Under the pieces are notes generated by a model. The model made no database searches. It saw only the letters and a list, made by a program, of their open reading frames with translations, and was not told where the DNA came from. Of a DNA stretch of 34,070 nucleotides, positions 6,058 through 13,587 are shown in pieces; position 1 is the first letter of the stretch; the number at the start of each line of letters is the position of its first letter. The DNA lies in the NCBI GenBank assembly GCA_026709135.1, contig JAPOTO010000168.1:17665-51734 (forward strand). Direction: 5' to 3'. Position numbers and translations under genes: made by a program. The DNA comes from Gammaproteobacteria bacterium (GTDB lineage Bacteria; Pseudomonadota; Gammaproteobacteria; Pseudomonadales; Pseudohongiellaceae).

Positions 6058-8466
6058 TTAACGCACGACGGAAATGCTTGCCGCGGCGCTTTCCGCCGTT
6101 TCGCGGACCGCAGTGGCCAAGGCGGCCAGATTCTCCACTCCGCAGGAGCGGGCGACGACCGCCTCGACTTCTTTCGACATTGCGCCGGCTGGGCCATTCC
6201 CATCCGCTGTCAGCCGCAGGATGCCGCGCAGGTTGCCCCAGAGGGTCGCGGCCGCGGCCAACCGTTCCGCCGCCCCGGCTGGGAGCAAGCCGCGCGCGGC
6301 CGCGGCCGGAAAAACGGATGGGGCATCCGCCGCCAACAACTCCGGCACCTCGGCGGCATGGGTCAATTGCAACAGCTGGGCGGCGCGTTCAACATCCCGG
6401 AAACCACCCCGGCAGTCTTCAACGGCAAGCCATTCCGGCTCCGCCGCGCCCAGGGGGGCGGCGCGCAATTCTTCGATCAGCGCCTCCCGCGCGGCGGCGC
6501 CGGCCAAGATGTCGCGGCGCGCCGCGTCGAACCGGCCAGCGATTCCGGCATCGCCACCGAAGCAGACGCGCCGCGCGCGGATAAGTTCCAGCAACTCGCC
6601 GACGGAGGCCCGCGTTCGGAAATACGCCATAAAATCTTCAAGCCCGCGGTTGATCCATCCCGGCCCGCCGCGAGGCAAAGGGGCAAAGAGCAGGTTGTCG
6701 CGCGACAAATCGCAAAGAGCCCGCGAGCAGCGGCTCAGCAGGGCTTGGTGGTGTTCGGCCGGCCCATCCCCATACACGAACAGCACATTGAGTTCCCCGC
6801 CTAGCGGGGCGTCTCCGGCGACCGCGTCACCCAGCAGGACCGCCGCCACCCCGCCTTCGGCGCGGCGACCGGCGCAGAAGGCGTCAACAGTCGACAGCAC
6901 GGCGGTGATCGAGGCTTCGGCGATGTTCGCCAGCGCCGCGCCCGCCTCCAGCGGCGACAAATTGCCGCGAAGCGCATGCACACCAACCTGGAAAGCCTTG
7001 TCGTTGGACCAGTCGCGCGCGGTCTCCACAGCCTCCCGCACATTCTGCGCGGGGAGGTCGTTGATCCGCTCCAGCATTTCGGCCACGTCCAACTCCCGCG
7101 TCCAGTACACGCGCGCCAGGCCGCGGCGGGCGAAGGCTTCGAATTCCGGGTCCGGCCCAAACCCGCTGGGCAGTTGGAGATCGGCGAATTCCCGGCTGGT
7201 GAGACCGTCGAGCAATTCCGGGCGCCGGTTGATCCATGCCGCGAGGGCGGGCGCCACGCGGTGGATTTCGGCGATCGCCTCGAATGCCTCCGGGCGCGAC
7301 CGGTAGGCCGGGCTGTCGTAGGGGCGCCAGTCGTCGATTTGCGGGTAGAAGCGCGCGCGCCATTGATCAACCAGCGGGTCCATCTTCTCGAACCAGCGCC
7401 GCGGAAACATCAGCAGGCTGCCCATCTGGGCGTAACTCCCGGGCAACTGGGGCGACTCCTCCGCGCCACAATGACGCAGCAGAGGGTAGAGCCGCGCCGC
7501 CGCAAGGTGGTGGTCGGCGTGGCGCTGGGCATTGTAGTAGAGCCAATTGGACAGCCGGTAGGCGGCGCTCCAGGAATGCCGCGGGCGGACCCGCTCATAG
7601 CGGCCGCCCGGAAGACGGATGCGCTGCAATCCGTAGTGTTGGATGTAATCGGCCATCCTGAGCTGGACTATCCCGATCACGCAGATAAGGGCGAAAACCA
7701 CAAGGCCCCAGGCGCCGCCGATCCACCAAGCCAGCGCGTACCAAGCCGCCGTTTCAAGAGCGTAGCGCCAAATCGGATTGCTGTAATGCCAAGTCGGCAG
7801 GCGGCGCTTTTGCATCCGTTCGCGCTCCACCCGCCAAGTATCCATGTAACTGCGGGCCACCGACCGCGGGAGGTACTGCCAGAAACTCTGGCCCTTGGGC
7901 GGGGACAGGGAGTCCATCGGCGTGCCGACATGGGCGTGATGGACGTAAAGATGCTCGGTGATCTCCTGCGGGAAGGAGACCGAAGCCATCAGCATTTCGC
8001 CCACGCGGCGTTCCCAGGTGGCGCGGCGGTGCATCATGTCGTGGCCGGCGTTAAGCGCCATGCGGGCGATCGAGCCGAGAGCCAGCACGATCAGCGCGTC
8101 TTCCCAGAGGGCCAGATGCGCGGCGGAGAAAACCTGATGCAAGGCATGGATCAGCGTTATCGGGTAGAGCGCCACCCACATCCAAACCGCCAGTTTGTAC
8201 CAGAACAGACTGGCGTCGCTCGAGCGGTCCGCATCCATATTCCTCTCGTCCACGCCAAGCGCGGAATCGAGCATATCGGCTAGCCACAGCAACAGGAAGG
8301 GACCCGCGAGCCACCAGCCGCCATACATCGCGGCAGCCATCATGACAGGCAAAATCGCAATCGGCGCGCAGTAGGCCAGGGCGCCAAGCATCGAGGGGCC
8401 GAGCGGGGCTTGCCCCGGTGCGGCGACACCGCGGAGCGCGGATGCTTGCGAGGATGCGCTTTTCAT
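6058..8466 (-). CDS. AlkB-type di-iron monooxygenase fused to a degenerate GlnE-like domain
   Basis: Residues ~1-385 match membrane alkane/fatty-acid hydroxylases of the AlkB group: several hydrophobic helices, His boxes HDMMH (142-146), EHLYVHH (171-177) and QRHADHH (314-320), and DYIQHYGL (273-280), the counterpart of the AlkB signature NYxEHYG. Residues ~390-802 resemble one adenylyltransferase unit of GlnE (glutamine synthetase adenylyltransferase): LGGELNVLFVYGDG (555-568) aligns with LGGRELxxxSDLDLxFLY but lacks the catalytic Asp pair; NLLFAPLPRGGPG replaces the VDLRLRP strand; and LIRARRVCFGGD, GGFRDVERAAQLLQLTHA and a final GVENLAALATAV segment follow in GlnE order. The C-terminal half is therefore probably a dead nucleotidyltransferase used for binding. 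ATG 8466 (MKSASS) is chosen over a TTG at 8553. It is the first gene of the YcaO operon. Peptide oxygenation is inferred; a lipid substrate is the alternative. Confidence 0.85.
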   Translation of the reverse strand: MKSASSQASALRGVAAPGQAPLGPSMLGALAYCAPIAILPVMMAAAMYGGWWLAGPFLLLWLADMLDSALGVDERNMDADRSSDASLFWYKLAVWMWVALYPITLIHALHQVFSAAHLALWEDALIVLALGSIARMALNAGHDMMHRRATWERRVGEMLMASVSFPQEITEHLYVHHAHVGTPMDSLSPPKGQSFWQYLPRSVARSYMDTWRVERERMQKRRLPTWHYSNPIWRYALETAAWYALAWWIGGAWGLVVFALICVIGIVQLRMADYIQHYGLQRIRLPGGRYERVRPRHSWSAAYRLSNWLYYNAQRHADHHLAAARLYPLLRHCGAEESPQLPGSYAQMGSLLMFPRRWFEKMDPLVDQWRARFYPQIDDWRPYDSPAYRSRPEAFEAIAEIHRVAPALAAWINRRPELLDGLTSREFADLQLPSGFGPDPEFEAFARRGLARVYWTRELDVAEMLERINDLPAQNVREAVETARDWSNDKAFQVGVHALRGNLSPLEAGAALANIAEASITAVLSTVDAFCAGRRAEGGVAAVLLGDAVAGDAPLGGELNVLFVYGDGPAEHHQALLSRCSRALCDLSRDNLLFAPLPRGGPGWINRGLEDFMAYFRTRASVGELLELIRARRVCFGGDAGIAGRFDAARRDILAGAAAREALIEELRAAPLGAAEPEWLAVEDCRGGFRDVERAAQLLQLTHAAEVPELLAADAPSVFPAAAARGLLPAGAAERLAAAATLWGNLRGILRLTADGNGPAGAMSKEVEAVVARSCGVENLAALATAVRETAESAAASISVVR

Positions 8467-8554
8467 TGTTTCGTTGTGATTATGCCGGTAGCGAAAAACT
8501 CTCGCGTCCGCATTCCAGCCCGGCCCAAGTATGCGGATTTTTCGCCAAAACAAG

Positions 8555-8597
8555 CATTCCTGTCAAATAGGCCAAACACCGGGGCCAAACAGGAATG
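8555..8597. promoter_or_regulatory. Inverted repeat with embedded -35 box between divergent genes
   Basis: CATTCCTGT (8555-8563) and ACAGGAATG (8589-8597) form a perfect 9-bp inverted repeat in the 206-base gap between the oxygenase fusion gene and the FAD oxidoreductase gene. Read on the minus strand, TTGACA at 8566-8561 is a perfect -35 hexamer overlapping the left arm, about 95 bases before the fusion gene's ATG. A convincing -10 at 16-18 bases is missing (only A-rich sequence). It may be an operator controlling both directions. Confidence 0.4.
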
Positions 8598-8672
8598 ACA
8601 CCGCCGCTTGCAGCCCTCTATCATGGACCGGCAAGGCAAAGGCCGCGTTTCGGGACGCCGGCCGGGGGTGGC

Positions 8673-10091
8673 ATGCGAAATATGGGCGCAAGCGGCAAGC
8701 GGAAAATTGTCGTCATCGGCGCGGGCTTGGCGGGTCTCGCGGCGGCTTGCGCGCTGCGCCGGCAGGCCTGCGATGTAACCGTGCTCGAGGCGTCGGCGCA
8801 TCCCGGCGGCCGGGTCCGCCAGCGAAAGGTTGATGGTTTCCGCATCGATCTCGGCGCGAACCTTTGCTTTGAGACCTACGGCACCGCAAAACAGATGGCC
8901 GAGGAACTCGGCGCGCCCCTGCGGCGAAGCCCGGTGCCACTGCATAGCGGCATCTACCGCAATGGCCGGTTCCACGGCCTCTATGGCGGCGATAGCCTGG
9001 ACAGCCTGTGGAAAACCGCGCGCACGATGTTGTCGTTCCGCTTGCTATCCCCCGCCGGGCTGGTGCGGACCATCCGCTTCGCGAACCAGCTCAAGGCGCG
9101 AAGAGACGATCTTAGCTTCGACGATCATTCGCGCATGCTCGATCTCGATACCGGGGAAAGCGCCGCGGAGTTCTTCGCGTCCCACATCGGAACCGAAGCG
9201 CTCGATTGGCTGTTCGGCCCCGGCTTGACCGGCTACGCCTTCGCCCATCCAGAGCAAATTGGCGCCGCCTTCGCCATGGCGACGGCCTGGCACACGGGTT
9301 TGAATGGCGATGCTTGGCCGTGCCTGCCCGAGGGCGGCTTTGGCGCATTCGTTGACGCGCTGGCAAGTGCCTGCGGCGCGGATCTGCGCTTTTCAACGCC
9401 CGCAAGGCGCGTGATCTTGACGGACGGCGCTGTGGCGGGCGTCGCCACCGACGCGGGCCACATCGAATGCGACGCGGTGATCTGCGCCACCACCGCCACG
9501 GCGGCGCTGGAAATCATCGAGGGCCTTCCCGAAGAAGCCGCCGCCGCGCTGCGGACGGTAACCTATTCCAAGTGCTGCCGGGTATTCTTCGGCCTGGACT
9601 CAAGCCCATTCCCGCCGGACTGGTACGCCGTGGCGCTGCCGCGGCAGACTGGGGCGCTGATCGCGGGCATGAGCAACGCCACCGTGCTGGCGCCGTCAAC
9701 CGCGCCCGCCGGCAAGGTGCTCATCGATGCGCTGGTGATCGACAAGCAGGCGGAGGAGTTGTTCGCGCTCAACGACGAGCAGGTGCTGGCGCGGGTTCTG
9801 GCGGAAGTCCGCCGCTATTTCCCGGCGATGTCCGGCGCGGCCTTGATGACCCATGTCCACCGCTGGCCGGAAGCCATGTGCATTGCGCCCGGCGGCAGCA
9901 TGACGGCGCTCCGCGGCGCTTGCCGGGGTGGCGTGAGTGGCGTCGAGGGCCTGTATCTCGCCGGCGATTACCTGGGCATGCCATCGCTGAACGCCGCCTT
10001 GCGCAGCGGGCTTGACGCCGCCGCGGCGGCCAGCTCGAAGGCTGGCGGCAACGGACGCCCCCACCAGGGCGAGGCCCACGTCGAGCGCTGA
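8673..10091 (+). CDS. FAD-dependent amine-oxidase/protoporphyrinogen-oxidase-like oxidoreductase
   Basis: This is a flavoprotein of about 472 residues. The N-terminal dinucleotide fold is KIVVIGAGLAGLAAACALRR (about residues 10-29), followed by VTVLEASAHPGGRV, the Glu and GG-R pattern typical of the amine oxidase/HemY/phytoene desaturase superfamily. The C-terminal FAD motif is VEGLYLAGDYLGMPSLNAAL (about 424-443). There is no signal peptide. ATG 8673 (MRNMGASGKRK) is chosen because it sits just before the Rossmann motif; an earlier start at 8595 would add an unconserved tail. It is divergent from the cyclodehydratase operon and shares its intergenic region. A role in oxidising azolines or the peptide backbone is possible, since no FMN-type TOMM dehydrogenase is visible, but general redox or pigment metabolism cannot be excluded. 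Confidence 0.8.
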   Translation: MRNMGASGKRKIVVIGAGLAGLAAACALRRQACDVTVLEASAHPGGRVRQRKVDGFRIDLGANLCFETYGTAKQMAEELGAPLRRSPVPLHSGIYRNGRFHGLYGGDSLDSLWKTARTMLSFRLLSPAGLVRTIRFANQLKARRDDLSFDDHSRMLDLDTGESAAEFFASHIGTEALDWLFGPGLTGYAFAHPEQIGAAFAMATAWHTGLNGDAWPCLPEGGFGAFVDALASACGADLRFSTPARRVILTDGAVAGVATDAGHIECDAVICATTATAALEIIEGLPEEAAAALRTVTYSKCCRVFFGLDSSPFPPDWYAVALPRQTGALIAGMSNATVLAPSTAPAGKVLIDALVIDKQAEELFALNDEQVLARVLAEVRRYFPAMSGAALMTHVHRWPEAMCIAPGGSMTALRGACRGGVSGVEGLYLAGDYLGMPSLNAALRSGLDAAAAASSKAGGNGRPHQGEAHVER

Positions 10092-10241
10092 ATGCGGGTA
10101 CGGCAAAACTTCTGCGGCACCACACCCGCGCGACTGGATGCAAGTCTGTGGCGCGGCGATCGGCAGGGCCGTTCAGGCTGTCCGGTTGCCGGGCGGAAGG
10201 GGGAGAAGTTGACCTCGTGCGGGAAACCCGTATAGTTGCGG

Positions 10242-10517
10242 ATGATTCTCATGAGTTTTGATCCGCGCAAAGACTCGATCAACCGGCAGAAACACAAAGT
10301 GTCTTTGGACTTTGGCGATCGGATTTTCGCCGACCAAGGCCATGTGGTTTTGCCTTCGATCCGCCAGCGGGATGGCGAGGAGCGATTCAAGGTCGTGGGC
10401 CTTGTTGACAACAAGCTATACACGGGAGTGTTCACTTGGCGTGGCGACCTCCCGCGTTTCATATCCGTCAGGAGGAGCAACAAAAGTGAAGAACGATCCT
10501 ATCGTGCTGCCCGCTGA
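10242..10517 (+). CDS. brnT: BrnT-like toxin of a type II toxin-antitoxin pair
   Basis: This is a small basic protein of 91 residues (88 if ATG 10251 is used). It has the BrnT pattern: an F-D-P-R-K start, INRQKHKVSLDFGDRIFAD, GEERFKVVGLVDNKLYTGVF, and the closing basic strand and helix RFISVRRSNKSEERSY. BrnT is a RelE-fold ribonuclease that cuts mRNA and stops growth until neutralised by its antitoxin. The antitoxin gene begins inside its 3' end (32-base overlap), the usual toxin-first order for BrnT systems. ATG 10242 and ATG 10251 are both possible, and neither has a strong ribosome site, which would keep toxin output low. Confidence 0.75.
   Translation: MILMSFDPRKDSINRQKHKVSLDFGDRIFADQGHVVLPSIRQRDGEERFKVVGLVDNKLYTGVFTWRGDLPRFISVRRSNKSEERSYRAAR
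10470..10475 (+). promoter_or_regulatory. Strong ribosome site that fixes the antitoxin GTG start
   Basis: AGGAGG at 10470-10475 lies inside the toxin reading frame, ten bases before GTG 10486. It is the strongest Shine-Dalgarno in this stretch and explains how the antitoxin can be made in excess over the toxin. Confidence 0.65.
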
Positions 10518-10761
10518 TCCGAATGACCCCGAAGACTTCGACGTGACCGCCGAGGGCATGGAGCGTGGACAGCGGGGGCGCCTGATTCGGCAGGTTCGAA
10601 CCAGGCTGGGCCTGTCCCAAGCCGAGTTCGCAACCCGCTTTCATGTTCCAGTGGGGACATTGCGGGACTGGGAGCAGGCAAGGTCCAAAGCGCCGGATTT
10701 TGCCGTCGCGTACGTTCGGGTCATCGGATCGCATCCCGATATCGTGGCCAAAGCCGTCTGA
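10486..10761 (+). CDS. Helix-turn-helix antitoxin partner of BrnT
   Basis: This 91-residue protein starts at GTG (VKNDPIVLPADPNDPEDF). An acidic linker (FDVTAEGMERGQRGRLIRQ) leads to an XRE-like helix-turn-helix, RTRLGLSQAEFATRFHVPVG (about residues 43-62), then TLRDWEQARSKAPDFAVAYV. This is the antitoxin class often paired with BrnT-type toxins, distinct from the shorter ribbon-helix-helix BrnA. Known for the class: it binds the toxin and represses its own promoter. The overlap with the toxin gene implies co-transcription and translational coupling. Confidence 0.75.
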   Translation: MKNDPIVLPADPNDPEDFDVTAEGMERGQRGRLIRQVRTRLGLSQAEFATRFHVPVGTLRDWEQARSKAPDFAVAYVRVIGSHPDIVAKAV

Positions 10762-10902
10762 TTGCGCATCCCCCTCCATCCAACCTCGAGAGGCGGCGAG
10801 CGCATGGGAATCCAAGCCCGCATGCGCATGGAAGTTTGAACTCGCTCGCGCCTTGGCGGAAACTTCAACTCAGGCCCAGCGGGCGGCGACGATTCAAGGC
10901 CG

Positions 10903-11661
10903 CTATGCGATGCCGCGCTGGCGGCGGACTTCGAACAGGCAGATGCCCGCGGCGACGGCAACGTTCAGGCTGGTCATGGCGCCGGTGGTCGGTATCGCCA
11001 CCAGGTGATCGCATTTTTCCTTGACCAGGCGGCGGATGCCCTTGCCCTCGGCGCCGAGCACTAGCGCGATGGGTCCGGTCAAATCCTGCTCGAACAGGCT
11101 CGCCCCGGCGCCGGCGCCGGCGTCGGCGCCGGCGATCCAGATTCCCGCCTGCTTCAGGCGGTCGAGGAAGCGCGCGAGATTGGTGACGGCAACCAGCGGC
11201 AGGATTTCCGCCGCGCCGGATGCGGTCTTGCGCGCCGCGGCGTTGAGGCGGGTGGAATGATTGGCGGGAACCACCACCGCATCGGCCCCGGCGGCCGCGG
11301 CGCCGCGCAGGCAGGCGCCGAGATTGCGCGGGTCGGTGATCGAATCGAGCACGAGCAGCAAGGCCCGGTCGCCTCTTTCCACCAGCCGGGCCAACAATCC
11401 GCGCTCGTCGAGGGCCGGCGCCTCCGCCCCGCCGCCGAGCGTGGCGACCACGCCCTGGTGGGCGCCGGGGCAGAGTGGGTCGAGCTCGCGGCGGTCTACT
11501 TCGCGCAGGGGAATGCCATGGCGCGCGGCCTCGGCGCGAAGCGAGTCGAGGCGCCGGTCCCGGCGGCCGCGCTGGACGAGCAATTCCCGCATCTTGGCTG
11601 GATCGCGCCGGAGAACCTCCCCCACCGCGTGAAAGCCGAAAACCCGGTTGCCGGCGCTCAT
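10903..11661 (-). CDS. rlmB: 23S rRNA (guanosine-2'-O)-methyltransferase RlmB
   Basis: This 252-residue SpoU/TrmH-family enzyme should methylate the 2'-O of G2251 in the 23S rRNA peptidyl-transferase region. The N-terminal substrate-binding domain (GFHAVGEVLRRDPAKMRELL, residues ~9-28) is followed by the knotted domain with all three family motifs: DSITDPRNLGACLRGAAA (motif 1), LVLGAEGKGI (motif 2) and IPTTGAMTSLNVAVAAGI (motif 3). An Ala-Gly repeat, ADAGAGAGAS, near residue 187 is encoded by GGCGCC repeats and could be slippage-prone. Its ATG overlaps the stop codon of the RNase R gene (ATGA), the common VacB-RlmB operon order. Confidence 0.92.
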   Translation of the reverse strand: MSAGNRVFGFHAVGEVLRRDPAKMRELLVQRGRRDRRLDSLRAEAARHGIPLREVDRRELDPLCPGAHQGVVATLGGGAEAPALDERGLLARLVERGDRALLLVLDSITDPRNLGACLRGAAAAGADAVVVPANHSTRLNAAARKTASGAAEILPLVAVTNLARFLDRLKQAGIWIAGADAGAGAGASLFEQDLTGPIALVLGAEGKGIRRLVKEKCDHLVAIPTTGAMTSLNVAVAAGICLFEVRRQRGIA

Positions 11662-13406
11662 GGATACCGGCGTCGGGACGGGCCGCCCCGACCGCGGGCC
11701 TGCTTCGACCGGTTTCCACCGCGTCCGGCATGGCGGCGGCCGAAGCGCTTCCGCCCCGGGCCGGCTCCCAATTCGCTGGCACCGGCGGGGCGCAGTTCAA
11801 TCTTTTGTTCCTCGGGAATCACGCCGAGCACCTGCACCGCAATCGAATCGCCAAGCCGGAAGATGGCGCCCTTGCGCTCGCCCTCGAGAAAATGCTGCAC
11901 CGGATCGTGGTGGTAATAGTCATCGCCGAGCATGCTGATGTGGATCAGGCCATCAATGTGGAAGCCCTTGAGTTGCACGAACAGTCCGAAGCCGGTCACC
12001 GCGCTGACGACGCCTTCGAATTCATCGCCGACATGATCGCGCAGATATTCGCATTTGAGCCAGTTGACCGATTGGTAGCCAGCAGCGTCCGCCCGCCGCT
12101 CGGCGGCCGAGCACGCCTCGCCGAGTTCCGCCATGGCGGAGGCGTTGTAGGGATAGGCTTTCCCCGGCGAGAACTTCTTGGCACTGGTCGTGGAAGCGAT
12201 GCCAGCCCGGATCAGGCAGCGGAGCGCGCGATGGACGAGCAGGTCGGGGTAGCGCCGGATCGGCGAAGTGAAATGGGTGTAACAGGGAAAGCCAAGGGCG
12301 AAATGGCCGATGTTTTCCGGCTGGTACACGGCCTGGGACATCGACCGTATCAACAGCGTTTGCAGCACTTCGCGCTCGGGGCGGGCGTGGATCTGCCCGA
12401 GCAGGCGGCGGTAATCGGCCGGTTGGGGTTGATCGCCGCCGCCAAGCGACAGGCCAAGTCCGCGCAGGTATTCGCGCAGGTCGGCTAGCTTTTCAGCCTC
12501 CGGCGTCTGGTGGACGCGGTACAGCGCCGGCAGGCTAGATCGCCGCAACAGCCGCGCCGCGGCCACATTCGCGCAGAGCATGCATTCCTCGATCAGGCGG
12601 TGGGCGTCGTTGCGCTCGACCGGGACGATTTCGCGCACGGCGCCGCCGCCATCGAGAACGATGCGGGTCTCGACGGTTTCAAACTCGATCGCGCCCAAAC
12701 CGGCGCGCCGCCGATGCAGGATGCCGAACAGTTCATGCAAGTCCGCCAGGTTTCCGGCGAGCGCGGCGGGAACGGGCGGCGTCCCGCGCCGCTGCTTGTC
12801 CGCGAGCGCCAACTGGTTGGCGACACCGCTGTAGGTCAGCCTGGCGCGGGAGTGGATGACGGCTTCATGGAAGCGGTAATCAAGCATCTCGCCATCGACC
12901 GCGAAGCGCATTTCACAGCTGATCGCGAGGCGGTCCACGCCGGGCTTCAGCGAGCACAGCCCGTTCGACAGCGCCTCGGGCAGCATTGGGATGACGAAAT
13001 CCGGGAAGTAGGCCGAAGTGCCGCGCAAGCGCGCCTCGAGATCGAGCGCGCTTGCGGGCTTGACATAGTGGGCCACATCGGCGATGGCGACAAACAGGGT
13101 CCACTGCCCGGACGGTTCCCGGCGGGCGTGGACCGCATCGTCGAAGTCTTTGGCGTCTTCGCCGTCGATGGTGACGAAGGGCAATTCGCGCAGATCCACC
13201 CGCCGCGCGGTCTCGCCGGCCTTGACCCGCCCGCCAAGGCTCTCCGCCTCGCGCCGCGCCGCCTCGGGCCAGGCGAATGGCAGCCCCTGGCCGACGACGG
13301 CGGCCCGCAGGTCGGGCCGCAAAGCGTCAAGCGCCCGCACAGGCTGGTCCACGGCCAATCGAACAGTGTCCGGGCCACGCGGCTCGTCGTGGAAAGGGGG
13401 ACTCAT
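11658..13406 (-). CDS. rnr: Ribonuclease R-type exonuclease lacking the N-terminal cold-shock domains
   Basis: This 3'-5' exoribonuclease of the RNase II/R family has about 582 residues from ATG 13406 (a GTG at 13418 would add four). The RNB catalytic domain is intact: FVTIDGEDAKDFDDAV carries the metal-binding aspartates, followed by TSAYFPDFVIPMLPE, LSNGLCSLKPGVDRL and HFTSPIRRYPDLLVHR. An S1 domain (GDEFEGVVSAVTGFGLFVQL) and an Arg/Gly-rich basic tail follow. E. coli RNase R has ~813 residues; here roughly the first 200, with the helical and two cold-shock RNA-binding domains, are absent, and a tRNA gene lies 77 bases upstream, so the absence is not a missed start. The gene is translationally coupled to rlmB and probably co-transcribed with the tRNA. 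Activity on structured RNA may be altered. Confidence 0.88.
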   Translation of the reverse strand: MSPPFHDEPRGPDTVRLAVDQPVRALDALRPDLRAAVVGQGLPFAWPEAARREAESLGGRVKAGETARRVDLRELPFVTIDGEDAKDFDDAVHARREPSGQWTLFVAIADVAHYVKPASALDLEARLRGTSAYFPDFVIPMLPEALSNGLCSLKPGVDRLAISCEMRFAVDGEMLDYRFHEAVIHSRARLTYSGVANQLALADKQRRGTPPVPAALAGNLADLHELFGILHRRRAGLGAIEFETVETRIVLDGGGAVREIVPVERNDAHRLIEECMLCANVAAARLLRRSSLPALYRVHQTPEAEKLADLREYLRGLGLSLGGGDQPQPADYRRLLGQIHARPEREVLQTLLIRSMSQAVYQPENIGHFALGFPCYTHFTSPIRRYPDLLVHRALRCLIRAGIASTTSAKKFSPGKAYPYNASAMAELGEACSAAERRADAAGYQSVNWLKCEYLRDHVGDEFEGVVSAVTGFGLFVQLKGFHIDGLIHISMLGDDYYHHDPVQHFLEGERKGAIFRLGDSIAVQVLGVIPEEQKIELRPAGASELGAGPGRKRFGRRHAGRGGNRSKQARGRGGPSRRRYP

Positions 13407-13412
13407 AGTGTC

Positions 13413-13442
13413 AGCCACTCCGCGGGAGCGGAGTGGCTTTTT
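13413..13442 (+). terminator. Intrinsic terminator-like hairpin in the RNase R leader
   Basis: AGCCACTCCGC (13413-13423) and GCGGAGTGGCT (13428-13438) form a perfect 11-bp stem with a four-base loop, and five T's follow on the plus strand, a textbook rho-independent terminator for rightward transcripts. No rightward gene precedes it, so it may stop antisense transcription through rnr. Read leftward, the same hairpin sits in the rnr leader and buries GGAG (13421-13418), the only Shine-Dalgarno-like sequence before ATG 13406. Confidence 0.55.
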
Positions 13443-13482
13443 CGGCGGCTTGATTTCGGTGGCTCTATTGATGGATTGGTAG

Positions 13483-13559
13483 TGGTAGCGGGGGCAGGAT
13501 TTGAACCTGCGACCTTCGGGTTATGAGCCCGACGAGCTGCCAGACTGCTCCACCCCGCA
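13483..13559 (-). tRNA. Initiator tRNA-fMet (anticodon CAU), CCA encoded
   Basis: The 77-base cloverleaf is read on the minus strand. It has acceptor 2-7 GCGGGG pairing 66-71 CCCCGC, an anticodon stem with the three consecutive G-C pairs typical of initiators around loop CTCATAA, the T-arm GCAGG-TTCAAAT-CCTGC, discriminator A73 and an encoded CCA. The D-stem has A11:U24, also typical of initiators. The 1:72 pair is mismatched as required for formylation and initiator identity, but as U1-U72 rather than the common C1-A72. It is followed by rnr and rlmB on the same strand. Confidence 0.95.
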
Positions 13560-13587
13560 ACAACATCTGGACTGGAAAAGATCGCGG

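Noticed and set aside
10831..10866. A 7-bp inverted repeat (GAAGTTT/AAACTTC) downstream of the antitoxin gene as a terminator.
   Set aside because: The loop is 22 bases and no T-run follows on either strand.
11100..11140. GGCGCC-rich repeats as a CRISPR or other repeat array.
   Set aside because: They lie in frame inside rlmB and encode an Ala-Gly run; there are no spacers.
11475..13526. Long plus-strand frames opposite RNase R.
   Set aside because: The minus strand carries intact RNB and S1 motifs; the plus-strand products look like shadows and one runs into the tRNA gene.
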